Assembly: GCA_964570285.1 (NCBI GenBank)
Contig: CAZMXP010000013.1
Location: forward strand, 1-64,000
Direction of reading: 5' to 3'
DNA: 64,000 nt
Origin: CAZMXP01 sp964570285
GTDB taxonomy: Bacteria; Planctomycetota; PLA2
Under the pieces are notes generated by a model. That model had not been told where the DNA came from. It did no database searches and saw nothing but the letters and a program-made list of their open reading frames with translations. This document shows positions 35,085-42,910 of the stretch, piece by piece (positions within the stretch are counted from its first letter, which is position 1; each line of letters opens with the position of its first letter). A program made the position numbers and the translations under genes.

Positions 35085-35114
35085 GTTATAGAGGAGTGTC
35101 CCGATCCGGGGCAA
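35085..35114 (-). promoter_or_regulatory. Sigma-70-type promoter for the TIG lipoprotein gene
   Basis: On the minus strand TTGCCC (35114-35109), an 18-nt spacer and TATAAC (35090-35085). This is a rare AT-rich hexamer in a GC-rich intergenic stretch, placed about 130 nt upstream of the lipoprotein start. Confidence 0.55.
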
Positions 35115-35115
35115 G

Positions 35116-35129
35116 CCCGCTTTTGCGGG
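35116..35129. terminator. Small hairpin after the 277-residue membrane protein gene
   Basis: CCCGC-TTTT-GCGGG lies 14 nt past the stop at 35143 on the minus strand and just upstream of the TIG promoter. The stem is short (5 bp) and no T-run follows, so termination is only plausible. Confidence 0.4.
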
Positions 35130-35142
35130 AATCGGTGACCGG

Positions 35143-35976
35143 CTACCTGGGAACGGGGTGACGTCGCGCCGGCAGGACGCTCCCCCCGCCCTCGCCGCCG
35201 CATTGGAAGAACACTCGTCCCGCCACGTCCCACTTTCTCGACGTGGCGGGATCCTCGCGGAAGCGGCCGAGGAAGCGCGGCGCGCCGTCCTCGCCGATCT
35301 CGGCGAAGGCGCTCTCCCGCGACCCCTCCTCGACCAGCCAGGCGATCTCCCCCGGATGCGGCCTCGTGCCGACGCGCACGAGCAGATAGTCGAAACGCCG
35401 GATCTGCGGGGTCTCGATGGGGGAGGGGAGCGCGATGACGAGGCTCCGCTCCACCGCGCTGATCGCCACATGGAAGGCGAGGATCGATCCCGCCGCCGCG
35501 AGGCACGCCGCCACGAGCGCCCTCCCCCCCTCGCGCTCCCCCCCTTCCCATTCGAGCAGCGCGCGCGCGACCCAGAGCCCCCAGAGCAGCATGCAGAAAC
35601 CGGTGAAGAGCGCCGCCGTCGCCCTCATGCCCACCGCGTGGGCGATCATCATCAGGGGTGCGGGGATCAGGGCGGCCCAGAGCGCCGTGACGGCGCTGGG
35701 GGCGACCATGGCCGCCAGCGGCCACTCGCGGCCGAGGATGCGCGCGGCTGGAATCGCCGCGAGCCACCCTCCGGCCGCGAGCGCGACGAGCATCACCGTC
35801 ACCGCGGCGCCGACCGCACGCGCGTCGGAAGGCGCGCACCCGCGCGCATGGAGCCAGAGCGCGAGCAGCAGGCCCGGCAGCAGCACGAGCAGCGCCGCTG
35901 CCCCCTTGCCTCTCAGCGCGGCCGCCGCCTCCGAGGGCCTGAACGCGAAGAGCAGCGGGGCGACGAGGGGGGACAC
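35143..35976 (-). CDS. Multi-pass membrane protein (Yip1-like)
   Basis: 277 residues from a GTG at 35976, 24 nt from the divergent MMPL gene start. Five hydrophobic segments fill residues 30-190 (LLVLLPGLLLALWL, VTVMLVALAAGGWLAA, TALWAALIPAPLMMIA, GFCMLLWGLWVARALL, ACLAAAGSILAFHVAI). A soluble tail of about 80 residues follows. The starting phrase FAFRPSEAAAAL and the helix pattern resemble Yip1-family membrane proteins, but I cannot be sure of the family. Function is unknown. Confidence 0.65.
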   Translation of the reverse strand: MSPLVAPLLFAFRPSEAAAALRGKGAAALLVLLPGLLLALWLHARGCAPSDARAVGAAVTVMLVALAAGGWLAAIPAARILGREWPLAAMVAPSAVTALWAALIPAPLMMIAHAVGMRATAALFTGFCMLLWGLWVARALLEWEGGEREGGRALVAACLAAAGSILAFHVAISAVERSLVIALPSPIETPQIRRFDYLLVRVGTRPHPGEIAWLVEEGSRESAFAEIGEDGAPRFLGRFREDPATSRKWDVAGRVFFQCGGEGGGSVLPARRHPVPR

Positions 35977-36000
35977 GCCGCGATGATAAGCTCGCCGTCG

Positions 36001-38193
36001 ATGCGCTGGCTTGCGGGACCGCGGGGGAGGCTCGTGTTGCTGCTCGCCGGCCTCGGGGCGGCGGTCTCGCTCTGGGCGCTGCCTCGCCTGCGCTTCGACC
36101 ACCAGCCCCGCTCGCTGCTGCACGCGGACGAGGAGGCGGACCGGCTGGAGGCGGAACTCGCCCGCACGTTCGGAAGCGACGACATCCTGCTGCTCGCGTG
36201 GGAGACGCCGACCGTGCTCGATCCGGCGGCGTTCGCCCACCTCGAACGCGTCACCTCGGCTCTCGGCGAGGTGGAGGGGCTCGAAGAGATCTACAGCCTC
36301 GCGAGCGACCCGGTGCGGCTGCCGCTCGGCCCGCTCCCGCGCCGCCTGCGCCTCGAGGACCTTCAGACGGAGGGGGGGAGGGCGAGGGCGAGGGAGGCCC
36401 TCGGCAAGGCCCCGGTCTACTCCGGCACGCTCTACAACGAGGCGCTGGACGTCGTCGCGGTGGCGAGCACGCTGCGGCCGGGCAGCAGGGAGGAGCGCGA
36501 CCGCTGCATCGACGCGGTCCAGGAGCTCGCCCGCCGGCTCGCGCTCCCGGGGGCGCCGATCCGCGTCTCCGGCGTGAGCGCCTTCGCGCGGGAGGCGGCG
36601 CACTACGCGGTCCGCGACCTGCTGCGCATCGGGACGCTCGCCCTCGCGGCGTCGCTGCTCGCGCTCCTCTGGGTCGCCGGGTCGGCGCGGCTCGCGCTGC
36701 TCGCGCTCGCGAGCACGGGCCTGCCCCCGCTGCTCGCCCTCGGCGCGGCGGCGCTGCTCGGGGTTCCGGTGACGGCGATGGGGGCGGCCCTCTTCCCCGT
36801 GCTCGGCGTCATCGGCATCACCACCTCGCTGCACCTGCTCAACCTCCATGGCGAAGCCACCCGCCGGGGCGCCTCGGCCGGCGAGGCGGCCGCGGAGGCG
36901 GTAGCGGCGGTTGCCGCGCCGGTGCTGCTCGGGCTCGGCACGACCGCGGCGGCCTTCTTCTCGCTGAGCGCGACGGGCGTGCCCGCCTTCCACGCCGGCG
37001 GAACCCTCGTGGGGCTCGGCACCCTCGCCGCGATCCCGGTCGTGCTGCTCGCCCTGCCCGCCGCGCTGGCCCGCGTGCGCCCGCCCGAGCGAGGCCGCCT
37101 CGCCCGGCGCCTCGATCGACCCCTGCTGCGCCTCTCGGCCTGGTGCGTCCGCCATGCGCGCGCGGTGGTCGCGGTCTCGCTGCTGCTCGCCCTCGCCTCG
37201 ATCGCGCTGCTTCCCCGCGCGAAGGTCGGCGTCGACATCCTCGCAGCCTTCCGGCCCGGGACCGAGATCGCGCAGACCTACCGCTTCCTCGACGAGCGGC
37301 TGACCGCGACCGTGCCGGTCGACGCGGTGCTGACGGCCCGCGCCGACGCATCGCCCGTCGAGATCCTGCGCGACCTCGAGGCCTTTTCGGCGCGCATCGA
37401 GGAGATTCCCGGCGTCGCGAACGCGCAGAGCCTCGCGACGCTCGTGCGCTTCGGACGCTCGATCAACCCCATCCCGATCGGCGAGGAGGGGGCGCTCGCG
37501 GTGCTGCGGGCGGGCTTCCAGCACATCACCGCGCGCTTCGAGCACCTCCCGACGCGTCGCTACCGGGTCAAGGTGCGCGTGCGCGAGGGCAGCCCGCCCG
37601 AGGTGCTCGACCGCATCCGGGAGGCGTTGCCGCTGTTGCGCAGCGGGAGCGCCCAACTGACGGGCCTCTACGTGCGGGCGGTCCGCACGACCCGGGGGCT
37701 GATGGGGAACCTCCTGCGCGGCACGCTGCTGATGGCGGGGGTGGTGCTTCTGGCCGTCCTGATCGCCTTCCGGTCGTTCCGGCTGACGGCGGCCGCGGTG
37801 CTGCCCAACGTGGCCCCTCCCGCGATCGTCTTCGGGGCCGCGACCCTCCTCGGCCTGTCCCTCGACATCACCGCGATCGCCGTGGGGGCCGTCAGCATCG
37901 GCCTTGCGATCGACGGCACGCTGCACATCCTCTTCCGCCTCGTCGCCGAGCAGCGGCGACGCGGCGGAGAGGGGCGGGTGCTGCTCCGGACGCAGCGCTC
38001 CATCGGGCGCGCCCTCGTCATCTCCTCGCTCGTGCTCGTCACCGGGCTCTGCTGCCTCGCGCTGAGCGCCTTCCTCCCGACGGCCCGCTTCGGCCTCACC
38101 TCCGCGGCGATCTGCCTCGTGGCGCTGCTCGGCGACCTGCTGACGCTGCCGGCAGGCGTTACCATGAGCGGATGGCCCGCCTCCCGATCCTGA
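36001..38193 (+). CDS. RND/MMPL-family membrane transporter
   Basis: 730 residues from an ATG at 36001; an in-frame ATG at 35983 is an alternative. There are two repeats of the RND plan: one helix (LVLLLAGLGAAVSLWAL), a large periplasmic loop starting LRFDHQPRSLL, then five to six helices; and again from about residue 375 (VVAVSLLLALASIALLPRAKVGVDI). The second helix bundle has VGAVSIGLAIDGTLHIL, with the Asp that serves proton transfer in MMPL proteins. Such proteins export lipids or hydrophobic compounds, in this size class often hopanoids or lipids. No adaptor protein is adjacent, and a TolC-like gene lies at 49595. It overlaps the downstream lipoprotein gene by 22 nt. Confidence 0.85.
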   Translation: MRWLAGPRGRLVLLLAGLGAAVSLWALPRLRFDHQPRSLLHADEEADRLEAELARTFGSDDILLLAWETPTVLDPAAFAHLERVTSALGEVEGLEEIYSLASDPVRLPLGPLPRRLRLEDLQTEGGRARAREALGKAPVYSGTLYNEALDVVAVASTLRPGSREERDRCIDAVQELARRLALPGAPIRVSGVSAFAREAAHYAVRDLLRIGTLALAASLLALLWVAGSARLALLALASTGLPPLLALGAAALLGVPVTAMGAALFPVLGVIGITTSLHLLNLHGEATRRGASAGEAAAEAVAAVAAPVLLGLGTTAAAFFSLSATGVPAFHAGGTLVGLGTLAAIPVVLLALPAALARVRPPERGRLARRLDRPLLRLSAWCVRHARAVVAVSLLLALASIALLPRAKVGVDILAAFRPGTEIAQTYRFLDERLTATVPVDAVLTARADASPVEILRDLEAFSARIEEIPGVANAQSLATLVRFGRSINPIPIGEEGALAVLRAGFQHITARFEHLPTRRYRVKVRVREGSPPEVLDRIREALPLLRSGSAQLTGLYVRAVRTTRGLMGNLLRGTLLMAGVVLLAVLIAFRSFRLTAAAVLPNVAPPAIVFGAATLLGLSLDITAIAVGAVSIGLAIDGTLHILFRLVAEQRRRGGEGRVLLRTQRSIGRALVISSLVLVTGLCCLALSAFLPTARFGLTSAAICLVALLGDLLTLPAGVTMSGWPASRS

Positions 38194-38828
38194 TGGCCCT
38201 GCTCCTCACCCTGGCTGCATGTGACGGGCAGCCGAAGAAAACGCCCTCCCAACCCGCCGCGGAGGGCCCTACGCCCGACCCCGTCTCGCCGCCGACCGGC
38301 ATCACCGTCCTGCAGCGCGACCACGACGACCTGCGCAAGGACCTCTCCCCCTACCTCGGAGAGGAGGCGACGGCGCCCCCCGCGGGCGCGAAGGACCTCT
38401 TCCTGAAGCGCGCCGACATCCTGCGCATGGCGCTCGATGTCGCCGTGAAGGCCGAGGCGAAGCAACTCATCGAGCAGCGCCGCGCGCGGCTCCAGGGGGA
38501 GCGCGCCAAGCTCGAGCAGGAGCGCACGACCCACTTCATCGAGATCGGCGAACTCGAGTCGATCCTGAGCGAATTCGAGAAGGGCGTGGCGAGCATCCCG
38601 AAGGGGTTCACCGAAGCGGAGATGCGCGACCAGGCGAGCGACCTGCGCGAACTCGTGCGCGAACTCGCGGGGAGCATCGACAAGGTCGTCGAGGAGTTGG
38701 CCGAGGTCGAACGCATCCTCATCGAGACCCCGGAGGCGATCGTCCACCCGGGTGGGACGCTCCTCTTCAGGGAGCGGGAGGCTCTCGCGGCGCTCCGCGC
38801 ACAGATCGAGGCCCTTCCTCAGGGATGA
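38172..38828 (+). CDS. Lipoprotein with coiled-coil region
   Basis: 218 residues from an ATG at 38172 inside the end of the MMPL gene. A lipoprotein signal peptide (MALLLTLAAC, lipobox LAAC) is followed by a short Pro/Thr-rich linker. The rest is a long charged helical region (RRARLQGERAKLEQER, LRELVRELAGSIDKVVEEL) expected to form coiled coil. No enzyme motif is visible. Translational overlap with the transporter suggests a periplasmic partner of it, attached to the outer or inner membrane. This pairing is inference. Confidence 0.75.
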   Translation: MARLPILMALLLTLAACDGQPKKTPSQPAAEGPTPDPVSPPTGITVLQRDHDDLRKDLSPYLGEEATAPPAGAKDLFLKRADILRMALDVAVKAEAKQLIEQRRARLQGERAKLEQERTTHFIEIGELESILSEFEKGVASIPKGFTEAEMRDQASDLRELVRELAGSIDKVVEELAEVERILIETPEAIVHPGGTLLFREREALAALRAQIEALPQG

Positions 38829-39003
38829 GGCGATAGGGGGTGGGGCGCGGGGAGGGGGCGGCCTCCCCCTCCCTGCCCGCGCGGTACTCCTCGCGCAGCA
38901 CCTCCGCCGACTCCCGCGCCTTCGCGAACCCGCGTTCGCCGACGAGCGCGCGCAGCGCACGCAGCGCAGCCCCCCCCGCCCGGCGGAAGAAACTGTCGGA
39001 CAC
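38767..39003 (-). CDS. Possible small protein, unknown
   Basis: 78 residues from a GTG at 39003 with AGGGGG immediately upstream; an ATG at 39024 is an alternative. The first 45 residues form a plausible basic amphipathic helix (FFRRAGGAALRALRAL, GFAKARESAEVLREEY). The rest is low-complexity Pro/Arg. It is convergent with, and overlaps by 62 nt, the lipoprotein gene, and fills the 212-nt spacer before the PilZ gene. It may be spurious. Confidence 0.3.
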   Translation of the reverse strand: MSDSFFRRAGGAALRALRALVGERGFAKARESAEVLREEYRAGREGEAAPSPRPTPYRLIPEEGPRSVRGAPREPPAP

Positions 39004-39040
39004 GCCCCCTAGGCTACACCGCATTCAAGGGGCCCCAACC

Positions 39041-39421
39041 ATGGACGGACAGCAATCCCAGGTCCCCGGCGGCGAGGAGCGGAGACGGGCCGAGCGGCTG
39101 GAGCAGCGCTGCAAGGTCTCCTTCCGGCGCATTCGCCAAGGGACCTCCGACGAGAAGCGCGTCGCGGGCGAGACGCTCAACCTGAGCGCGAGCGGCGTCT
39201 GCCTCGTGAGCCCCGAGGCGATCCCTCCCGAAAGCCAGATCGCGCTGGAGATGGCGCTCGAAGGGCTCGAGGGCCCCGTCATGGCGATCGGTCGGGTAGT
39301 CTGGTGCGACCAAGAGCGGGGCTCCTACCGCCTCGGCATCTGCTTCACGTGGTTGCGGGAGCAGGACCGCAAGTCGCTGGCGGTCATCGCCGACTACGTG
39401 CGCTCGCGCTCCAAGGGCTGA
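39041..39421 (+). CDS. PilZ domain protein (c-di-GMP receptor)
   Basis: 126 residues from an ATG at 39041. It is a single PilZ domain with an Arg-rich N-terminal switch (ERRRAERLEQR) and the second binding motif NLSASGVCL, followed by RVVWCD and YRLGICF strands. PilZ proteins bind cyclic di-GMP and relay it to motility, secretion or polysaccharide machinery. It opens a run of eight overlapping or nearly touching genes; the next start is 1 nt away. No diguanylate cyclase is in the window, so the signal source is elsewhere. Confidence 0.88.
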   Translation: MDGQQSQVPGGEERRRAERLEQRCKVSFRRIRQGTSDEKRVAGETLNLSASGVCLVSPEAIPPESQIALEMALEGLEGPVMAIGRVVWCDQERGSYRLGICFTWLREQDRKSLAVIADYVRSRSKG

Positions 39422-39422
39422 C

Positions 39423-39860
39423 GTGGCATACAACTTCTCGTGGGTCGTCCCCGACCGGGTCGGCGGCATGGCGCTGCCGAGCCGCGAGGACTTGGACTGG
39501 CTCGCCGAGATGGGCGTGACCGCGCTCGTGTCCCTGACGCTGGAGCGGCCCCCGAGCCCCCCCGACATCGAGGTGTTCCACGTGCCGGTCCCGGACATGG
39601 AATCGCCCTCCCTCGACACGCTCCACGCCGTCGTCACCTTCATGCGCAGCATCGTCCACGAGGGCGGCAAGGTCATCGTCCACTGCCATGCGGGCCTCGG
39701 CCGCACCGGCACGACGCTCGCCGCCTACCTCGTCTCCGACGGCCTGGACGCGGAGGCGGCGATCCTGCGCGTGCGCACGCTGCGGCCGGGCTCCATCGAG
39801 ACGCGGGAGCAGGAGGCCGCGATCCGCGAGTACGCCGAACTGATGGGGATGGCACCGTGA
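39423..39860 (+). CDS. Dual-specificity protein phosphatase
   Basis: 145 residues from a GTG at 39423, 1 nt after the PilZ stop. It has the Cys-based phosphatase loop HCHAGLGRTGT (HCx5R) with an upstream general-acid Asp candidate in VPVPDMESPS. The opening FSWVVPDRVGGMALPS is typical of small bacterial/archaeal dual-specificity phosphatases. It would remove phosphate from Tyr/Ser/Thr on proteins or from small molecules. The stop overlaps dapB (GTGA). Confidence 0.9.
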   Translation: MAYNFSWVVPDRVGGMALPSREDLDWLAEMGVTALVSLTLERPPSPPDIEVFHVPVPDMESPSLDTLHAVVTFMRSIVHEGGKVIVHCHAGLGRTGTTLAAYLVSDGLDAEAAILRVRTLRPGSIETREQEAAIREYAELMGMAP

Positions 39861-40600
39861 AGAGGCGCGTGCTCGTCGTCGGCGCGAAGGGGCGCGTCGG
39901 CTCCTGCATCGTCGCCGGCGTGAAGAAGGCGGCCGATCTCGAACTGGCGGGCGCGATCGATCTCGGCGACAGCATCGCGGAGACCGCGGCGCGGGAGAGG
40001 CCGGAGGTCGCGGTCGATTTCACGCTGCCCGGAGCGGTCTTCGACAACGTGACGGCCATCCTGTCGGCCGGCGTGCATGCGGTCGTGGGCACCACGGGGC
40101 TCGCCGAGGAGCAGTTGCGCCGGCTCGACTCGCTCGCGCGGGAGCGGCGCGTCGCCTGCCTCGTCGCCCCGAACTTCGCGCTCGGCGCGGTGCTGATGAT
40201 GCGCTTCGCCGAAGAGGCGGCCCGGCACTTCGCGTGGGTCGAGGTGGTCGAACGCCACCACGAGAACAAGCAGGACGCCCCGTCGGGCACCGCACACATG
40301 ACCGCGGAGCGCCTCGCGCGCGCCCGGGCCGAGCGCCCGCCCGAGATCCTCGGCCACGAAAGCGCGCCGGGGGCGCGGGGGGGGCGGGTCGACGGGATCC
40401 CCGTGCACTCCCTCCGGCTTCCGGGGTCGATGGCGCACCAGGAGGTCTGGTTCGGCGGGCCGGGCGAGACGCTGGTGATCCGCCACGACACGATCAATCG
40501 GGAGGTCTACGTCCCGGGCGTGCTGCTCGCGGTGCGGCGCATCGGGGCGAGGGCCGGCCTGATCCGCGGGCTGGAGCCGATCCTGTGGCCGGAAGGCTGA
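39857..40600 (+). CDS. dapB: 4-hydroxy-tetrahydrodipicolinate reductase
   Basis: 247 residues from a GTG at 39857. DapB reduces the dihydrodipicolinate-level intermediate of lysine/diaminopimelate synthesis with NAD(P)H. It has a nucleotide-binding start (VLVVGAKGRVGS), VVGTTGL, PNFALGAVLM and the catalytic signature ERHHENKQDAPSGTA. The closing HDTINREVYVPGVLLAVR matches the family C-terminus. Length is normal. It is separated from other dap genes and overlaps both neighbours, which suggests housekeeping co-transcription and not a lysine operon. Confidence 0.95.
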   Translation: MKRRVLVVGAKGRVGSCIVAGVKKAADLELAGAIDLGDSIAETAARERPEVAVDFTLPGAVFDNVTAILSAGVHAVVGTTGLAEEQLRRLDSLARERRVACLVAPNFALGAVLMMRFAEEAARHFAWVEVVERHHENKQDAPSGTAHMTAERLARARAERPPEILGHESAPGARGGRVDGIPVHSLRLPGSMAHQEVWFGGPGETLVIRHDTINREVYVPGVLLAVRRIGARAGLIRGLEPILWPEG

Positions 40601-41202
40601 GCGCGGTCCTCGTCACGACGGAGGAGGGCGACCGGGAAGAGGCCCTGGGCATCACCGGGCGCGCGCTGCAAGGGGGTCTCAGCGCCGTGGTCGTGCGGCG
40701 CCCGCGCGCCACCGCGCGGGAGGTCTTCGAACTCGCGAGGCAGTTGCGCCCGGCGACGCGGCGCCTCGGCTGCCTGCTGATCGTCAGCGACCGGGCCGAC
40801 GTGGCCCTCGCCGCCGATGCCGACGGCGTCCACCTCGGCGCGCGGTCTCTGCCGCCGGCGGCGGCGCGGCGCATCCTCGCCCCGGGCATGCTGCTCGGCA
40901 TGTCGGTCCACAACCTCGACGAGGCGGGGCAGGCGGAGGAGGAGGGGGCCGACTACCTCTTCTTCGGCCCGGTCTTCGCGACCGCGAGCCACCCCGGATC
41001 CGAACCGGTCGGGCTCGAGGCGTATCGCGAGGCGGTGCTGCGCTGCCGGATCCCGGTGCTCGCGATCGGCGGCGTCGACGCAGGCAACGTGCGCGACGTC
41101 GCCGCGGCGGGCGGCACCGGTGCCGCCTCGATCCGCGCCTACTACGACGCGCCCGATGCCGCCGAGACGGCCCGCTGCTTCCGGGCGGCGTTCGGAGGCT
41201 GA
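40585..41202 (+). CDS. ThiE/TenI-family protein, TenI-like
   Basis: 205 residues from a GTG at 40585 (GGAG 8 nt upstream), overlapping dapB by 16 nt. It is a TIM-barrel of the thiamine phosphate synthase superfamily: VSDRADVALAADADGVHLG, LLGMSVHNLDEAGQAEEEGADYLFFGPVF, LAIGGVDAGNVRDV. ThiE catalytic positions are altered: the usual QLR-x-K is VVRRP, and HLGQxD is HLGARS. The SVHxLxEAxQAE...YxxFGxVF stretch matches the thiazole tautomerase TenI better. It would tautomerise the thiazole phosphate carboxylate, or be an incomplete ThiE. thiL follows two genes later, which supports a thiamine role. Confidence 0.75.
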   Translation: MAGRLSAVLVTTEEGDREEALGITGRALQGGLSAVVVRRPRATAREVFELARQLRPATRRLGCLLIVSDRADVALAADADGVHLGARSLPPAAARRILAPGMLLGMSVHNLDEAGQAEEEGADYLFFGPVFATASHPGSEPVGLEAYREAVLRCRIPVLAIGGVDAGNVRDVAAAGGTGAASIRAYYDAPDAAETARCFRAAFGG

Positions 41203-41687
41203 TGCGCTTCTCGCGGTGGCTGCGCCCGGCGCGGTTCGTGCTGCTCTTCGCCGTCGCCGTGGCGGCCGCGCTGCTCGTCCGCACCTATAGCCGGTTCACG
41301 CTGCCCGAGGGCGACCTCTCGCTCTCGCCGTGGTGCCTCGGCGGCAGCACGGTCTGGACCGTGCGACGCGATGCCCAGGACCCCATCGACCGCGACAGTC
41401 GCGTCGTCTACGAGATGGAGCAGCAGGGGCAGATCTACGCGCGCTTCGGCGTGGTGCGGGGAGTGCCGGGCGACCTCATCGGCTCGAGCGACGGCCTCCT
41501 GACGGTCAACGGGAGGCCGGTCGGACCCCTGCCGATCCGCGGGGAGGCGATGGGCGCCGTGCCGCCGGGCCACTACCTGATCCTCGCGAACAGCCCCGAG
41601 GAGAAGCGCTATCCCGACTCCCGCCATCTCGGCTTCATCCCCGAGGCCCGCATCCGGGGGATAATCCGGTTCGTCATCCGTGGTTAG
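41202..41687 (+). CDS. Signal-peptidase-I-like (S26) protein lacking the catalytic lysine
   Basis: 161 residues from an ATG at 41202 overlapping the previous stop. One N-terminal helix (FVLLFAVAVAAALLV) precedes an S26-like beta fold. Box D survives as VVRGVPGDLIG, then LTVNGRPVGPLP, VPPGHYLILANS and box E as DSRHLGFIPEARIRG. In active enzymes box D begins with Lys-Arg, and box B has Ser-Met-x-Pro. Here the lysine position is Gly and no box B serine motif is visible after the helix. It is therefore probably an inactive paralogue or uses other residues. Context (thiamine and tsaE genes) does not explain it. Confidence 0.7.
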   Translation: MRFSRWLRPARFVLLFAVAVAAALLVRTYSRFTLPEGDLSLSPWCLGGSTVWTVRRDAQDPIDRDSRVVYEMEQQGQIYARFGVVRGVPGDLIGSSDGLLTVNGRPVGPLPIRGEAMGAVPPGHYLILANSPEEKRYPDSRHLGFIPEARIRGIIRFVIRG

Positions 41688-42510
41688 GGAACTCGAACTC
41701 CTCTCGTGGATCCGCGGGCGCGCGCCGGAGACCGGCGACGACTGCGCCGTGCTCGACTGCGAGCCGTGGGGCACGCTGCTCGTCACGACCGACAGCGTCA
41801 TCGACGGCGTGCACGCGGACTGGGAGACGATGGGGCCAGGGGTCTTCGGCTACAAGGCGATCGCCCGCGGGCTCTCGGACATCGCCGCGATGGGGGGCAC
41901 GCCGCTCTGGGCCCTGCTCGCGGCCGCCCTCCCGCCCCGCGCGACGCTCGACGACGGCAAGGCGCTCTTCCGCGGCGCGGAGCGCGCGGGGTGCCGCCTC
42001 GTCGGCGGCGATACTGCGACCGGCCCCGTGGCGTTCGCCACCGGCACCGTGCTCGGCCGCGCGCACGCGAAGGGCCCGGTGCTCCGGAGCGGCGCCCGCG
42101 TCGGCGACTGGATCGTCGTCAGCGGCCCCCTCGGCGGATCGCTCGCCACGGGGAGGCACGCGGAGTTCACCCCCCGCGTGCCCGAGGCGAGGCTGCTGGT
42201 CGACCGGTGCGCCGTGGGCGCGATGATCGACATCAGCGACGGGCTCTCCACCGACCTGCACCACATCCTCGAAGCCTCGCGCGTCGGATGCGTCCTCGAC
42301 GCCGCCGCGGTCCCGCTCAACGACGGCGTCACGCTGGCGCAGGCACTCGACGACGGCGAGGACTACGAACTGCTCGCGACCGTGGTCCCCGGACCCCTTC
42401 CCGATCCCTTCGTGCGGATCGGCGTCATCACCGAGCGCGACGCGCTGCTGCGGGACCCCGACGGACGCACGTGGCCTCTCGTGCGCAGCGGCTACGAACA
42501 TGGCGCGTGA
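41680..42510 (+). CDS. thiL: Thiamine-monophosphate kinase
   Basis: 276 residues from a GTG at 41680, overlapping the previous gene by 8 nt. It phosphorylates thiamine monophosphate to the active cofactor thiamine diphosphate with ATP. Diagnostic motifs are GDDCAVLD, TTDSVIDGVHADW, SDIAAMGG, GGDTATGP and MIDISDGLSTDLHHIL. It is shorter than E. coli ThiL (325) in the C-terminal part, but all metal and substrate Asp motifs are present. tsaE overlaps its end by 11 nt. With thiC and the TenI-like gene it shows a thiamine pathway spread over different operons. Confidence 0.94.
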   Translation: MVRELELLSWIRGRAPETGDDCAVLDCEPWGTLLVTTDSVIDGVHADWETMGPGVFGYKAIARGLSDIAAMGGTPLWALLAAALPPRATLDDGKALFRGAERAGCRLVGGDTATGPVAFATGTVLGRAHAKGPVLRSGARVGDWIVVSGPLGGSLATGRHAEFTPRVPEARLLVDRCAVGAMIDISDGLSTDLHHILEASRVGCVLDAAAVPLNDGVTLAQALDDGEDYELLATVVPGPLPDPFVRIGVITERDALLRDPDGRTWPLVRSGYEHGA

Positions 42511-42910
42511 GGTGGTGACGCACTCGCCCGAGCAGACGCGCGCGCTCGGCCGCGAGGTGGGGAAGTCGCTCGCGCGAGGCGCGGTGCTGCTGCTCTTCGG
42601 CGAACTCGGCAGCGGCAAGACCACCTTCGCCAAGGGTGTCGGCGACGCCTGCGGCGTGACCGCGATGGTGAAGAGCCCGACGTTTGCGCTGATGCAGCGC
42701 TACCGCGGCACGCCCGACCTGATCCACATCGACCTCTACCGCCAGGGGGAGGACGCGGCGCTCGACGACCTCGCGCTCGACGAAGGCGCGGGCGAACTCA
42801 TCACGCTGGTCGAGTGGCCGAAGGGGGATGCGCTCGCGCGCTGGCCCGATGCGCTTCGGATCTCCTTCGAACATGCCGACGAGACCACGAGGAGGATCCT
42901 GCTGCCGTGA
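42500..42910 (+). CDS. tsaE: tRNA t6A biosynthesis ATPase TsaE
   Basis: 136 residues from an ATG at 42500. TsaE is the small P-loop ATPase that works with TsaB/TsaD to make N6-threonylcarbamoyladenosine at position 37 of ANN-decoding tRNAs. Walker A is GELGSGKTTF; family markers VKSPTFALMQRY, HIDLYR and LVEWPKGD are all present. Length is typical. Its stop TGA overlaps the GTG start of the next gene (GTGA). Confidence 0.95.
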   Translation: MAREVVTHSPEQTRALGREVGKSLARGAVLLLFGELGSGKTTFAKGVGDACGVTAMVKSPTFALMQRYRGTPDLIHIDLYRQGEDAALDDLALDEGAGELITLVEWPKGDALARWPDALRISFEHADETTRRILLP

